Shown piece by piece: positions 51,899 through 58,997 of a DNA stretch of 64,000 nucleotides; the first letter of the stretch is position 1; each line of letters opens with the position of its first letter. A program made the translations under genes and the position numbers. The DNA comes from Cronobacter muytjensii ATCC 51329 (GTDB taxonomy: Bacteria; Pseudomonadota; Gammaproteobacteria; Enterobacterales; Enterobacteriaceae). Location: the NCBI RefSeq assembly GCF_001277195.1, contig NZ_CP012268.1, forward strand, positions 3,534,001 through 3,598,000, in the 5' to 3' direction. The notes beneath the pieces were generated by a model, which saw only the letters and a list, made by a program, of their open reading frames with translations, had not been told where the DNA came from and made no database searches.

Positions 51899-53338
51899 AT
51901 GAAGCAAGGTTTGCAACTAAGGCTTAGCCAACAGCTCGCCATGACGCCGCAGTTGCAGCAGGCCATTCGCTTGTTGCAGTTGTCCACGCTGGAACTCCAG
52001 CAGGAGTTGCAACAGGCGCTGGAAATTAATCCCCTGCTTGAGCAAACCGACATTCACGACGAAATTGCCACTCAGGAAACGCAGGACAACGAAGGGCTGG
52101 ATACCGCCGAAGCGCTGGAGCAAAAAGAGATGCCGGACGAGCTGCCGCTTGACGCCAGCTGGGACGAAATCTACACCGCCGGCACGCCGTCAGGCACGGG
52201 CACCGACTATATCGACGACGAACTGCCGGTCTATCAGGGCGAAACGACCCAGAGCCTTCAGGATTACCTGATGTGGCAGGTGCAACTGACGCCCTTTTCC
52301 GATACCGACCGCGCGATCGCCACAGCGATCGTCGACGCGGTGGACGACACCGGCTACCTCACCGTCACGGTGCAGGATATTCTCGACGGCATGGGCGACA
52401 ACGATGACGATATCGGCCCCGAAGAGATTGAGGCTGTGCTCAAGCGCGTGCAGCGTTTCGATCCGGTCGGCGTCGCCGCCCGCGATCTGCGCGACTGCCT
52501 GTTGATACAACTTTCGCAGTTCAGCGCCGACACGCCCTTTCTGGCGCAGGCGCGGCAGATAGTCAGCGATCACCTCGACCTGTTAGCCAATCATGACTTT
52601 CGCAGCCTGATGCGCGTCACGCGCCTGAAAGAGGATGTGCTGAAAGAAGCGGTGAACCTGATCCAGTCGCTCGATCCGCGTCCCGGCCAGTCTATCCAGA
52701 CTGGCGAGCCGGAATATGTCATCCCGGACGTGCTGGTGCGCAAGCATAATGGCCGTTGGGTAGTGGAACTCAATTCCGACAGCATTCCCCGGCTCAAAAT
52801 CAATCAGCAGTACGCCGCGATGTCTAATAGCGGGCGTAATGAATCTGACAACCAGTTCATCCGCAGCAACCTGCAAGAGGCGAAATGGCTGATTAAAAGC
52901 CTGGAAAGCCGTAACGACACGCTGCTGCGCGTCAGCCGCTGCATCGTTGAACAGCAGCAGGCGTTCTTCGAACAGGGCGAAGAGTATATGAAGCCGATGG
53001 TGCTGGCGGATATCGCCCAGGCGGTGGAGATGCATGAGTCCACTATCTCCCGCGTTACTACCCAAAAATATCTGCACAGCCCGCGCGGCATTTTCGAATT
53101 GAAGTATTTCTTCTCAAGTCACGTGAACACCGAGGGCGGCGGCGAAGCCTCGTCCACGGCTATTCGCGCGCTGGTGAAGAAGTTGATTGCAGCGGAAAAC
53201 CCCGCGAAACCCTTAAGCGACAGCAAACTGACGTCTATGCTGTCAGAGCAGGGGATCATGGTGGCCCGCCGTACCGTTGCGAAGTATCGAGAGTCTTTAT
53301 CCATACCGCCGTCAAACCAGCGCAAACAGCTGGTCTGA
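51899..53338 (+). CDS. rpoN: RNA polymerase sigma-54 factor RpoN
   Basis: Sigma-54 directs nitrogen, stress and other genes that need enhancer-binding activators. The 479-residue product has region I (1-50, Gln/Leu-rich, LSQQLAMTPQLQQAIRLLQ), an acidic linker, the core-binding domain and the C-terminal RpoN box (ARRTVAKYRESLSIP). The TATG start is after TTTTGCTCTGAAT with no strong ribosome site. hpf follows by 22 bp. Confidence 0.98.
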   Translation: MKQGLQLRLSQQLAMTPQLQQAIRLLQLSTLELQQELQQALEINPLLEQTDIHDEIATQETQDNEGLDTAEALEQKEMPDELPLDASWDEIYTAGTPSGTGTDYIDDELPVYQGETTQSLQDYLMWQVQLTPFSDTDRAIATAIVDAVDDTGYLTVTVQDILDGMGDNDDDIGPEEIEAVLKRVQRFDPVGVAARDLRDCLLIQLSQFSADTPFLAQARQIVSDHLDLLANHDFRSLMRVTRLKEDVLKEAVNLIQSLDPRPGQSIQTGEPEYVIPDVLVRKHNGRWVVELNSDSIPRLKINQQYAAMSNSGRNESDNQFIRSNLQEAKWLIKSLESRNDTLLRVSRCIVEQQQAFFEQGEEYMKPMVLADIAQAVEMHESTISRVTTQKYLHSPRGIFELKYFFSSHVNTEGGGEASSTAIRALVKKLIAAENPAKPLSDSKLTSMLSEQGIMVARRTVAKYRESLSIPPSNQRKQLV

Positions 53339-53360
53339 CTCAACCGATAAGGAAGACACT

Positions 53361-53648
53361 ATGCAGCTCAACATCACAGGACATAACGTCGAAATCACCG
53401 AAGCGCTGCGCGAGTTTGTCACCACCAAATTCGCCAAGCTGGAGCAGTATTTCGAAAGGATTAATCAGGTCTATATTGTGCTGAAGGTGGAAAAGGTGAC
53501 GCAAATCGCCGACGCCACCCTGCATGTGAACGGCGGGGAGCTGCATGCCAGTTCGGAAGGCCAGGATATGTACGCCGCCATCGACGGTTTGATTGATAAA
53601 CTGGCGCGGCAGCTCACTAAACACAAAGATAAACTGAAACAACATTAA
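53361..53648 (+). CDS. hpf: Ribosome hibernation promoting factor HPF
   Basis: HPF binds the 30S A/P sites and promotes 100S dimers in stationary phase. The 95-residue short-HPF product matches E. coli (NITGHNVEITEALREFVTTKF; GQDMYAAIDGLIDKLARQL). ATG 53,361 follows AAGGAAGACACT. Confidence 0.97.
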   Translation: MQLNITGHNVEITEALREFVTTKFAKLEQYFERINQVYIVLKVEKVTQIADATLHVNGGELHASSEGQDMYAAIDGLIDKLARQLTKHKDKLKQH

Positions 53649-53728
53649 TTGTCCGGGCGTTTCGCTGGGACATCGACGGCCCGGCCCGTCTGGCGGGTCG
53701 TCGCACCAGAGAACGCTTAGGTGAAATT

Positions 53729-54214
53729 ATGATGAATAATGATTCCGCTCTGCCATTGAGCAATGTTTTAAACCAGGAATGCACCCGCAGCGGCGTACAC
53801 TGCCAGAGTAAAAAACGCGCCCTGGAGATTATCAGCGAGCTGGCGGCAAAGCAGCTTAGCCTGCCGCCGCAGGTAGTGTTTGAAGCGATCCTTACCCGTG
53901 AGCGGATGGGAAGTACCGGGATCGGCAACGGCATCGCCATTCCGCACGGCAAGCTTGAAGAAGATACGCTGCGCGCCGTAGGCGTTTTCGTCCAGCTCGA
54001 AACGCCGATTGCTTTTGACGCCATCGATAACCAGCCTGTCGATCTCCTCTTCGCGCTGCTGGTGCCGGCGGATCAAACCAAAACGCATCTGCATACGCTG
54101 TCGCTGGTGGCTAAAAGACTGGCGGACAAAACGATTTGCCGTCGTCTGCGTGCCGCGCAAAGCGATGAAGAGCTCTACCAGATAATCACTGAAACCAGTG
54201 AAGAGAGTGAATGA
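53729..54214 (+). CDS. ptsN: Nitrogen PTS enzyme IIA PtsN
   Basis: PtsN (EIIA-Ntr) receives phosphate from NPr and regulates potassium transport, KdpD and other targets. The 161-residue product has the phosphorylated His73 in GNGIAIPHGK. The start is the first of two adjacent ATGs (53,729). It is 80 bp after hpf, with rapZ 64 bp later. Confidence 0.97.
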   Translation: MMNNDSALPLSNVLNQECTRSGVHCQSKKRALEIISELAAKQLSLPPQVVFEAILTRERMGSTGIGNGIAIPHGKLEEDTLRAVGVFVQLETPIAFDAIDNQPVDLLFALLVPADQTKTHLHTLSLVAKRLADKTICRRLRAAQSDEELYQIITETSEESE

Positions 54215-54278
54215 CCGTGCTGAAAGGCACAATCCAGGAGGCGCCGGTTAACCGGTCTGAAGTGTGGAGAAACAGCAG

Positions 54279-55133
54279 ATGGTTCTGATGATCGTCAGTG
54301 GACGTTCAGGGTCAGGGAAATCGGTCGCCCTGCGTGCACTGGAAGATATGGGGTTCTACTGCGTCGATAACCTGCCTGTCGTGCTGCTGCCTGAACTGGC
54401 GCGCACGCTTTCAGAAAGGCAGATATCCGCCGCGGTGAGCATCGACGTTCGTAATATGCCGGAATCCCCGGAGGTGTTTGAGCAGGCGATGAATAACCTG
54501 CCGGACGCGTTCTCTCCGCAACTGCTGTTCCTCGACGCCGATCGCAACACGCTGATTCGCCGCTACAGCGACACGCGCCGCCTGCATCCGCTCTCCAGCA
54601 AAAACCTGTCGCTCGAAAGCGCCATTGATGAAGAAAACGATCTGCTGGAGCCGCTGCGATCGCGCGCGGATCTGATTGTCGACACCTCGGAAATGTCGGT
54701 GCATGAACTGGCGGAAATGCTGCGCACCCGCTTGCTTGGCAAGCGCGAGCGTGAACTCACGATGGTGTTTGAATCCTTCGGCTTCAAGCACGGCATTCCG
54801 ATCGATGCCGATTACGTCTTTGACGTGCGTTTTCTGCCAAACCCGCACTGGGATCCGAAACTGCGCCCGATGACCGGTCTCGATAAGCCCGTCGCGGCGT
54901 TTCTCGACCGCCACACCGAAGTGCACAATTTCATCTACCAGACGCGCAGCTATCTGGAACTCTGGTTGCCGATGCTGGAAACCAACAACCGCAGTTATCT
55001 GACTGTCGCCATCGGCTGTACCGGTGGTAAACACCGCTCCGTCTACATCGCCGAACAGCTGGCGGATTACTTCCGCTCGCGCGGCAAAAACGTTCAGTCC
55101 CGCCATCGCACGCTGGAAAAACGCAAATCATGA
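54279..55133 (+). CDS. rapZ: RNase adapter protein RapZ
   Basis: RapZ binds glucosamine-6-phosphate and directs RNase E to the sRNA GlmZ, thereby setting GlmS levels. The 284-residue product has Walker A GRSGSGKS (8-15) and the C-terminal YLTVAIGCTGGKHRSVYIAE. ATG 54,279 (MVLMIVSG) follows TGTGGAGAAACAG. It overlaps ptsO by 4 bp. Confidence 0.97.
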   Translation: MVLMIVSGRSGSGKSVALRALEDMGFYCVDNLPVVLLPELARTLSERQISAAVSIDVRNMPESPEVFEQAMNNLPDAFSPQLLFLDADRNTLIRRYSDTRRLHPLSSKNLSLESAIDEENDLLEPLRSRADLIVDTSEMSVHELAEMLRTRLLGKRERELTMVFESFGFKHGIPIDADYVFDVRFLPNPHWDPKLRPMTGLDKPVAAFLDRHTEVHNFIYQTRSYLELWLPMLETNNRSYLTVAIGCTGGKHRSVYIAEQLADYFRSRGKNVQSRHRTLEKRKS

Positions 55134-55402
55134 CCGTAAAACAGACTGTCGAAATCACCAATAAGCTCGGGATGCATGCCCGCCCGGCGATGAAGCTGTT
55201 TGAACTGGTGCAGAGCTTTGACGCGGAAGTGCTGTTGCGTAATGAAGCGGGCACCGAAGCGGAAGCCAGCAGCGTGATAGCCCTGCTGATGCTCGATTCC
55301 GCCCAGGGCGGCCATATTGAGATAGAAGCCACCGGCCCGCAGGAAAAAGAAGCGCTGGCGGCCGTCATCGCGCTGTTTAACGCCGGCTTTGACGAAGACT
55401 GA
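55130..55402 (+). CDS. ptsO: Phosphocarrier protein NPr
   Basis: NPr is the HPr-like carrier of the nitrogen PTS. The 90-residue product has the phospho-accepting His16 in LGMHARPAMKL. ATG 55,130 overlaps the rapZ stop. It is the last conserved gene before the accessory island. Confidence 0.97.
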   Translation: MTVKQTVEITNKLGMHARPAMKLFELVQSFDAEVLLRNEAGTEAEASSVIALLMLDSAQGGHIEIEATGPQEKEALAAVIALFNAGFDED

Positions 55403-55415
55403 CCGCCCTACTCTC

Positions 55416-55435
55416 AGCGCAGCGCGTGCTGCGCT
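55416..55435 (+). other. Hairpin after ptsO at the island border
   Basis: AGCGCAGC-GCGT-GCTGCGCT is a perfect 8 bp stem 13 bp past the ptsO stop. There is no T-run, so a terminator function is uncertain. Confidence 0.45.
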
Positions 55436-55462
55436 ATTGCGCCGCGCTCTGTTAAGCCCGAG

Positions 55463-56014
55463 CTATATGACCAGCTGACAGCAGCTATGGAAGGTGCAGT
55501 GCCGGTAATTCTCGCGTGCGAGAATACCGTCCATGTCAGTGATTGTTGAGTGCGTACGCGTGAATTGACACTTCATAATGTCGTTGAGAAAGTCAGCGTC
55601 GCTGACAGCATCTGCACGGTCGCGCTCAAGGACACTGGTCAATGCATCGCGCAACCCAAAGCTGGTGTCAGGGTTGACCAACGTCTCCTGAATTTCTGCG
55701 TTAATTGCCTCGGGCGCTGTGTCTTCGTTCTGTTGAACGCCTGTCCAGCAGGCATCATGCCAGGTCTGCTCGGGGTAGCCTCCCATGAACGCGGGGTGAA
55801 ATGGTGCATGTTCACGCTGCCCTACACGGTCACAGAGGGCATCATTCAAGCCCTGGCGGTGGCCTTCTTGCTCGCAGAACTGCAGTAGTTCCACGACTTC
55901 ATTTCCTGAAAATTCCGAGACGTGTCGGCCGCTCTACGGCATGCAGCCGCAATAGTTGTAAGAGACTGTCGGGGCGTACTCAGTGGGGGTTTCGTGAGCA
56001 ATGATCAGGGCCAT
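55463..56014 (-). pseudogene. Unrecognised 183-codon ORF interrupted by an in-frame amber codon
   Basis: A reading frame opens at ATG 56,014 eight bases after a strong AAGGA site, encodes 26 residues (from MALIIAHETPTEY to CGCMP), meets TAG at 55,936-55,934, then continues open in the same frame to the TAG stop at 55,465-55,463. The downstream part holds many Cys, His and Asp residues (AFMGGYPEQTWHDACW, TFHSCCQ). I do not recognise it. Either the gene is broken by a point mutation (for example from CAG or TGG), or it is read by suppression, or it restarts at GTG 55,894, which has AGGA nine bases upstream. I treat it as a likely pseudogene. Confidence 0.6.
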
Positions 56015-56083
56015 AAATTACGTCCTTCCGGTGATAGTGTTCATGGTCGTTTTCCAGTGACAGGCAGCTCACCCAAACCGCCC

Positions 56084-56170
56084 TCAAAATTCGTACAAAA
56101 CCCATATCAAAGGCAGAACAAGCAGCCAGCCTTCACAATCCTTCTCGGCAACCCACTTCAAGCGTTCCAT
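56084..56170 (-). CDS. Unrecognised 28-residue peptide with a hydrophobic tail
   Basis: ATG 56,170 follows GAGGG by eight bases and encodes 28 residues: a charged start (MERLKWVAEKDCEG) then a hydrophobic run WLLVLPLIWVLYEF ending at TGA. An ATG five codons earlier (56,185) is in frame but has no ribosome site. It sits between the 145-residue ORF and the amber ORF. It could be a small membrane peptide, a toxin or a coupling leader; there is no homolog I can name. Confidence 0.4.
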   Translation of the reverse strand: MERLKWVAEKDCEGWLLVLPLIWVLYEF

Positions 56171-56197
56171 TTTCGACGCCCTCATGCCTGGCCAGGG

Positions 56198-56635
56198 TCA
56201 GGTGGGCTGATCGTGTGTGCGTAACTGGGCGAACAGCGCGCTAATCTGCTTGCCGTATTGCTGGGCCCTGGGGATGCGCAGCTGCTTGAGGTAGGCGGCA
56301 ATCTCATGGCCCTGCCCAAGCAGGGCAAACTCGATCAAGTGCCCGAGCGGGAGCGTCAACGGCAGAGGCTCGTTGACGATGTTGTCCTTGCCGCCTTCGG
56401 GCTCGGCGAACATCTCGAGCTTAGCGCCAATGTAGCGCAGGCTCGCCTCGCGCTGCTGCTCGGTGATGGCCAGCAGTGCGCTGGCGTCGAATCCGGCCAG
56501 TTCCAGGCAGTGGTCGTAGAAGTCGCTCAGACCTTCTTCCAACGGCACCCTGCCGACCGGCTGGCCCAGTTGCTGCTCCAGCCTGTCGAGAAAGCTGCGG
56601 TAATGCGCCAGGGTAATCAGTTCATCGATGTGCAT
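56198..56635 (-). CDS. Unrecognised 145-residue cytoplasmic protein
   Basis: Start ATG 56,635 is eight bases after GAGG, 26 bp after the previous stop; an in-frame ATG two codons before it is too close to the ribosome site. The protein is mostly helical, rich in Leu, Glu and Gln (YRSFLDRLEQQLGQPVG, LGHLIEFALLGQGHEIAAYLKQL), with no signal peptide or membrane segment. I cannot assign a family. Together with the preceding ORF it looks like one operon pair. Confidence 0.6.
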   Translation of the reverse strand: MHIDELITLAHYRSFLDRLEQQLGQPVGRVPLEEGLSDFYDHCLELAGFDASALLAITEQQREASLRYIGAKLEMFAEPEGGKDNIVNEPLPLTLPLGHLIEFALLGQGHEIAAYLKQLRIPRAQQYGKQISALFAQLRTHDQPT

Positions 56636-56661
56636 GGTCATTTCCTCGTACAATCGCCGGT

Positions 56662-57228
56662 TCACGGATTGCCCATCACGCGCTCGAGCGAGAAGTCGAA
56701 GTCTTCGTCTGGCAGGGCTGGGGGCAATTGCTGCACCGCCTCCAATCGCAAGCCGTAGCCGAATGGATTCAGGGGCGCTGCCAGTGCGCTGTATCCGCTG
56801 ATGGCAACCAGATACCGGCCCGGAGCCACCTCCAGGTAGTCGTTGTTCTTCAGCCGTAGCGGGTAGTTCTCCAGGTAGTTGCAGAAGAACGCTGCGTCCC
56901 AGTCCATCAGCGCGCCGAGGTCCGCCGCAACGAGCACACCCGAGGTCATATGCAGTGGCGCGCCCTGGTAGGTGAAATGCCGCTGTGCGCCGGCGGGCGG
57001 CAGGGCGCCTTGCTCAAGAAATACCGCGTAGTCGTCGTCGGGTATCTGGTAGATGGGGAAGACTACCCCTTCGCCGATGGCCTGAGCCCCTATCGCCTGA
57101 TCGTCGATGAACAGGTCGAACACATCGCTGCCCTGGTAACCGACACGTTGCAGGAAAGCCTGCAGCGTCAGAGGGTCGAACAGCACGATGCCGGAGACGT
57201 GCAAGGTGATATTGGCGATGTTCTTCAT
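56662..57228 (-). CDS. Unrecognised 188-residue protein
   Basis: Start ATG 57,228 (MKNIANITLHVSG) follows AGG by nine bases; an ATG three codons earlier is possible, and the open frame continues 120 bp further without sense. The protein is acidic and mixed alpha/beta, rich in Tyr, Phe and Asp (PIYQIPDDDYAVFLEQG, FFCNYLENYPLRLKNNDYLEV). No signal peptide, membrane helix or catalytic motif is evident. Family unknown; immunity-type proteins of polymorphic toxins are one unproved possibility given the stand-alone, closely packed cluster. Confidence 0.6.
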   Translation of the reverse strand: MKNIANITLHVSGIVLFDPLTLQAFLQRVGYQGSDVFDLFIDDQAIGAQAIGEGVVFPIYQIPDDDYAVFLEQGALPPAGAQRHFTYQGAPLHMTSGVLVAADLGALMDWDAAFFCNYLENYPLRLKNNDYLEVAPGRYLVAISGYSALAAPLNPFGYGLRLEAVQQLPPALPDEDFDFSLERVMGNP

Positions 57229-57262
57229 AGGTCGCATCCTGGTGTTGCTGGAGTCGGTAATT

Positions 57263-57334
57263 TTAGGTAGCCAGCGCCTCTTGATGGGCGCGGGCATTGT
57301 CAATAAGTGTTTGCTCCAGCCTGGTGATAGCCAT
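57263..57334 (-). CDS. Unrecognised 23-residue ORF at the head of the island
   Basis: ATG 57,334 follows GAGGGAACGGCC, 37 bp after the mtgA stop, and encodes 23 residues (MAITRLEQTLIDNAR then AHQEALAT) ending TAA, 34 bp before the 188-residue ORF. It reads like a helical peptide or the start of a truncated gene. Its good ribosome site is the main reason to list it. Confidence 0.35.
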   Translation of the reverse strand: MAITRLEQTLIDNARAHQEALAT

Positions 57335-57371
57335 GGCCGTTCCCTCATTCCGCCCGGCTTATCCGGCGTCT

Positions 57372-58100
57372 CTACTGGCGGTTCATGAGGATCGGACTAA
57401 AGGACTCCCCGCCAAGCTGGCGCATCTGGCGCAAAATCCACTGCTGACGCGTACGCACGTAGCCTGACGGCGCGCTCACTTTAAAACGTATCGGGTTAGG
57501 CAAAACGGCCGCGAGCAATGCTGCTTCCGATGCGCTAAGGCGGCGGGCTGGCTTGTTGAAATAGCGCTGCGACGCCTCTTCCACGCCAAACACGCCTTCG
57601 CCGAACTCTGCGATATTCAGATAGACCGTCAGGATGCGGCGCTTGCTCCAGACAATTTCGATGCCGAGCGTTAAACCCGCCTCCAGCCCTTTGCGCAACC
57701 AGCTGCGCCCGTCCCATAAAAACAGGTTTTTTGCCGTTTGCTGCGACAGTGTGGAAGCCCCGCGAATGCGGCTGCTGCGCTCGTTATGAGAGACGGCTTT
57801 CTGGATAGCGGCCATATCAAAACCCCAGTGCGTCGGGAATTTCTGATCTTCCGCGGCGATCACCGCAAGCCCCATCCACGGCGAAATCTCATCCATGCCC
57901 ACCCAGTCGGAGTGCGCCACATAGCTGAAGTCGCCGCTAAACCAGGCGGAGAGCTGCCGCTCGACCATCACCGCGGAAAACGGCACCGGTATAACGCTAA
58001 ACAGCAAAATACCGGCAAGCCAGACGCCCGCCACGATAAGAAACGCCCGCAGCAGCAGAGGCCGCAGGCGAGCAAACAGCGAGCCACGCGCTTTACTCAT
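57372..58100 (-). CDS. mtgA: Monofunctional peptidoglycan glycosyltransferase MtgA
   Basis: MtgA polymerises glycan strands from lipid II and joins the divisome. The 242-residue product has one N-terminal helix (about 17-38) and GT51 motifs AAEDQKFPTHWGFD (catalytic Glu) and RGASTLSQQTAKNLFLW. ATG 58,100 overlaps the elbB stop (ATGA), so they are coupled. The island begins 37 bp downstream. Confidence 0.97.
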   Translation of the reverse strand: MSKARGSLFARLRPLLLRAFLIVAGVWLAGILLFSVIPVPFSAVMVERQLSAWFSGDFSYVAHSDWVGMDEISPWMGLAVIAAEDQKFPTHWGFDMAAIQKAVSHNERSSRIRGASTLSQQTAKNLFLWDGRSWLRKGLEAGLTLGIEIVWSKRRILTVYLNIAEFGEGVFGVEEASQRYFNKPARRLSASEAALLAAVLPNPIRFKVSAPSGYVRTRQQWILRQMRQLGGESFSPILMNRQ

Positions 58101-58750
58101 GGGCACATCGCCACCAGACGCGCCACCAGCTTCTCAATCCCTGCCGCCGCCTCGTCGATGCTTTCGGCCAGCATATAGGCGGGCGTGGTCAGAACCTTGT
58201 TCTCTTCATCGACCACAATATCGTCCACCGGGCACGGCACATGCTCGCCGCCCATCTCTTCCACCAACTCGGCCGTGTCGATATCAGTGCCGATGGTCAG
58301 GCGCAGCGGCGCAGCGAGAATTTTCGGCAGCATGGCGGGCGCGATGCAGATAAAGCCGAGCGGCTTGCCCGCGGCATGCATGGCCGTCGCCAGCGCGTGC
58401 AGCGCCGGATCGACCGCGCATTCACTGCCACGCGTTGCGAAGTCGCACAGGTTTTTCGCGGCGCCGAATCCGCCAGGCACGACCAGCGCGTCGAGGTCTT
58501 CCGCGCGCGCGTGCTCAAGCGGCGCTATTTTGCCGCGTGCGATACGAGCCGCTTCCGCCAGCACGTTGCGCGTCTCGCCCGTCGGTTCGCCCGTTAAGTG
58601 ATTAATCACATCTGCTTGTGGTTTATCGGGCGCAAAACAGACTGCCTGCGCGCCATTGCGGGCCAGCGCAAGCAGGGTAATTACCGCCTCATGAATTTCC
58701 GATCCGTCATAAACGCCGCACCCACTTAACACCACGCCGATTTTTTTCAT
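58097..58750 (-). CDS. elbB: DJ-1/PfpI-like isoprenoid biosynthesis glyoxalase ElbB
   Basis: ElbB is a class I glutamine-amidotransferase-like protein; its physiological role is unclear, although glyoxalase activity and a link with isoprenoid yield have been reported. The 217-residue product starts MKKIGVVLSGCGVYDGSEIHE and carries VVPGGFGAAKNLC and GFICIAPAMLP (Cys of the elbow). It is upstream of mtgA and divergent from ArcZ. Confidence 0.95.
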   Translation of the reverse strand: MKKIGVVLSGCGVYDGSEIHEAVITLLALARNGAQAVCFAPDKPQADVINHLTGEPTGETRNVLAEAARIARGKIAPLEHARAEDLDALVVPGGFGAAKNLCDFATRGSECAVDPALHALATAMHAAGKPLGFICIAPAMLPKILAAPLRLTIGTDIDTAELVEEMGGEHVPCPVDDIVVDEENKVLTTPAYMLAESIDEAAAGIEKLVARLVAMCP

Positions 58751-58863
58751 GATTTACCCTTAAGTTAAACCGTTGAAAATGTGACTAAAACGTTATTTAA
58801 ACGCTATGCTTCACACATTTTACTGATTCATATAACAAATCATTTAAGATTTGCTATCTTATT

Positions 58864-58997
58864 GTACGAGCGCATTGATTACTCAGGCCGCGCCACGTAG
58901 TTAAAAAGATCAACATCACTAATCAATGGCGAGGCCACGATTTCCCTGGTGTTGGCGCAGTATTCGCGCACCCCGGTATAGCCGGGGTCATTTTTTT
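58864..58997 (+). ncRNA. arcZ: Hfq-dependent small RNA ArcZ
   Basis: ArcZ activates rpoS and represses arcB and several other mRNAs. The 3' part (58,939-58,997), the active processed form, matches E. coli: TTTCCCTGGTGTTGGCGCAG, then a terminator ACCCCGG..CCGGGGT with seven T's. The 5' half is diverged and about 13 nt longer. A -10 candidate (TATCTT, 58,855-58,860) sets the start near 58,864. The 3' end overlaps the arcB stop codon region by about 10 nt on the opposite strand, as in E. coli, where it lies between elbB and arcB. Confidence 0.87.

Larger units (their letters stand above)
55403..57371 (-). other. Accessory island between ptsO and mtgA
   Basis: About 2 kb in which five minus-strand ORFs are packed (57,334 to 55,463). 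Each of the five has a purine-rich ribosome-binding site 8-9 bases before the start. None is recognisable to me. In E. coli K-12 this spot holds yrbL on the plus strand; no yrbL-like protein is present here. Neighbouring genes on both sides are standard. The ORFs look like a horizontally acquired cassette; I see no integrase, transposase, tRNA or direct repeats bordering it. Confidence 0.65.

Noticed and set aside
55550..55888. 112-codon plus-strand ORF inside the island
   Set aside because: It overlaps the amber-containing minus-strand frame, has no ribosome site, and the minus strand has ribosome sites and consistent direction with the other island ORFs.
56258..56758. 166-codon plus-strand ORF overlapping the 145- and 188-residue genes
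   Set aside because: It crosses the junction of two better minus-strand ORFs and lacks a ribosome site.
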